This document shows positions 62,791 to 64,000 of a stretch of 64,000 bases of DNA, one piece after another. Below the pieces are notes generated by a model, which was not told where the DNA came from, did no database searches, and saw nothing but the letters and a program-made list of their open reading frames with translations. Origin of the DNA: Rosellinia necatrix (taxonomy: Eukaryota > Ascomycota > Sordariomycetes > Xylariales > Xylariaceae); assembly GCA_021209875.1 (NCBI GenBank), contig JAGYVD010000003.1, positions 1,116,001 through 1,180,000 on the forward strand, given 5' to 3'. The position numbers were made by a program, and so were the translations under genes. The stretch's first letter is position 1. Each line of letters opens with the position of its first letter.

Positions 62791-64000
62791 TTAAAGCTAT
62801 AAAAAATACTATATATAAAAAAACCACGTTATATTACTGCAACTTTTATAAAAAACTATTTTTATAAATTAATAAATTAATATAAAAAAGATTTAAAGTA
62901 ATAATATTCTATTTAAAGCTTAAATATATATAAAAACTAAAAAATATTATGTTTAATATAAAAGTTTAACCAGTAATATACTTAAGCAAATTATTAGCAA
63001 ATATAAAAATAAATTATAAACTTTTAAAACTAAAAATAATATACTTAATCTAAACAGCTAAAAAATTATATATTATAATATAATTAAACAAAAAAACTAG
63101 TAATAATATTAACTAACTATTTAGCTATTAAAAGCATTATTAAACATATTATATTAAAAACTGCAGCTATAAAACGCGCTAACTAAAAACTAATTAATTT
63201 ATTTATTTACTTGTTATAATATAAACTATATATATACTACCTGCTAAAAAGACTTAATTATATTTTAAACGCGTTTAGCTGTTTATAAACAGTACTAAAT
63301 ACATAAAAAACAAACGAAAAGCTAATAAAAACAAATAACAAACTAATATTAAACATAATATAAAAAAAATTAAAAGCTGCGTTTTATATATTTATATTAA
63401 AAGCAGTAATAAATAAAACGCTAAAAAACAAATTAATAACAGCATATATAAAAAACTAGAAATATATATAAGTATTAAAAAATTTTAAAACATTTAAAAA
63501 AAAAAAAAACAATAAAAACGTTGCAATTTACTCCAAACTTAAATACTTTTTTAATATTATAACAGACGGACTAATATATAATATATATATAAATATAAAA
63601 CGCTTATATATTTTAATTAAAATAATTAAAAAATATTAAAGCAAGCATATAATAATAAAAAATATTATAACGCTTAATATACAATATAAATACTAAAACT
63701 ATTTGCTATAGCTAATAAAACATAAATAATAAAAAATTATATTAAATATTGCAACATATACAACTTAAATTAAACTAATAAACGATTTTTAATAAAAAAA
63801 TTAAAACTAATTAAACCTAATAACTTTATATTTATATATATTATAAATATATATTTTATTTTAGTTTTACTAAAAGTTAAAATAAATAATATATTTTAAT
63901 AATTAAGCAGAAAAAACTATATTTTAAAACGTATAATATAATAATAACTATATTTTGCTTTATATTAAAACATATTTTATTAATTTTAAATATAAAAATA
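62791..64000 (+). other. Continuation of the gypsy element to the window edge
   Basis: RNase H and integrase would be expected here and beyond. The sequence is A+T-rich with stops, and I recognise no motif. The element is presumed to continue past 64000. Confidence 0.45.

Larger units (their letters stand above)
6540..64000. other. AT-rich, RIP-degraded isochore
   Basis: Composition changes within about 100 bases of the tail-domain gene's stop. Sampled lines run at about 10-15% G+C, TA-rich, with stops in all six frames; only a handful of open frames exceed 60 codons in 57 kb. Duplicated segments inside it differ mostly by C/T and G/A exchanges, the expected result of RIP. The remaining G+C sits in small islands that are mostly repeat ends. 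Everything listed below to 64000 lies in this block. Confidence 0.92.

Noticed and set aside
6540..64000. Mitochondrial DNA or a mitochondrial insertion as the source of the high A+T content
   Set aside because: No mitochondrial gene or tRNA is readable, and the DNA contains nuclear LTR families and transition-only differences between copies.

Overview
The window looks like nuclear DNA of a filamentous ascomycete (Pezizomycotina). Three things support this: short GT-AG introns in both genes, fungal-type proteins (a PTS1-bearing MaoC-like hydratase and the C-terminal tail domain of fungal sterol-glucosyltransferase-like proteins), and a very large A+T-rich block made of repeat copies that differ mainly by C-to-T and G-to-A changes. 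That last pattern is the mark of repeat-induced point mutation (RIP). Genus and species cannot be told from the sequence.

Layout. From 1 to about 6.54 kb the DNA has balanced to high G+C and holds two plus-strand genes. The first (1128-2244, two exons) is a peroxisomal MaoC/hydratase-2-like enzyme ending in the canonical SKL signal; one extra G in a G6 run breaks its frame. The second (5799-6537, three exons) is a stand-alone version of the membrane-associated tail domain normally found behind fungal UDP-sugar:sterol glucosyltransferases. Between them lie about 3.5 kb with no convincing gene. The two genes are not obviously linked in function.

From about 6.54 kb to the end (57 kb) composition falls abruptly; sampled lines run at about 10-15% G+C and every frame is full of stops. 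This is a RIP-degraded transposon graveyard with no intact gene. Readable pieces are: a 227-bp LTR family, called D here, with six copies; an LTR retrotransposon E at 20.1-26.5 kb bounded by D copies, with a second truncated minus-strand copy at 53.5-57.8 kb; a second LTR family C (6.9, 42.2 and 46.0 kb); a 5.8-kb element B (9.8-15.7 kb) with a truncated relative at 46.3-48.6 kb; inverted and rearranged repeat arms at 28.6-29.2 and 41.5-41.9 kb; a hAT-like terminus at 52.15 kb; and a Ty3/gypsy element at the right edge whose reverse transcriptase is still readable (62.25-62.79 kb) although its catalytic Asp-Asp has become Asn-Asn.

One small D copy (26794-27021) is hardly mutated although it sits in heavily mutated DNA, so insertions seem to have continued after the surroundings were degraded. 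I found no tRNA, rRNA or CRISPR array and no coherent new gene system. The most informative spots are the SKL/splice-donor overlap and frameshift in the first gene, the gene that ends exactly at the isochore border, and the repeat archaeology.
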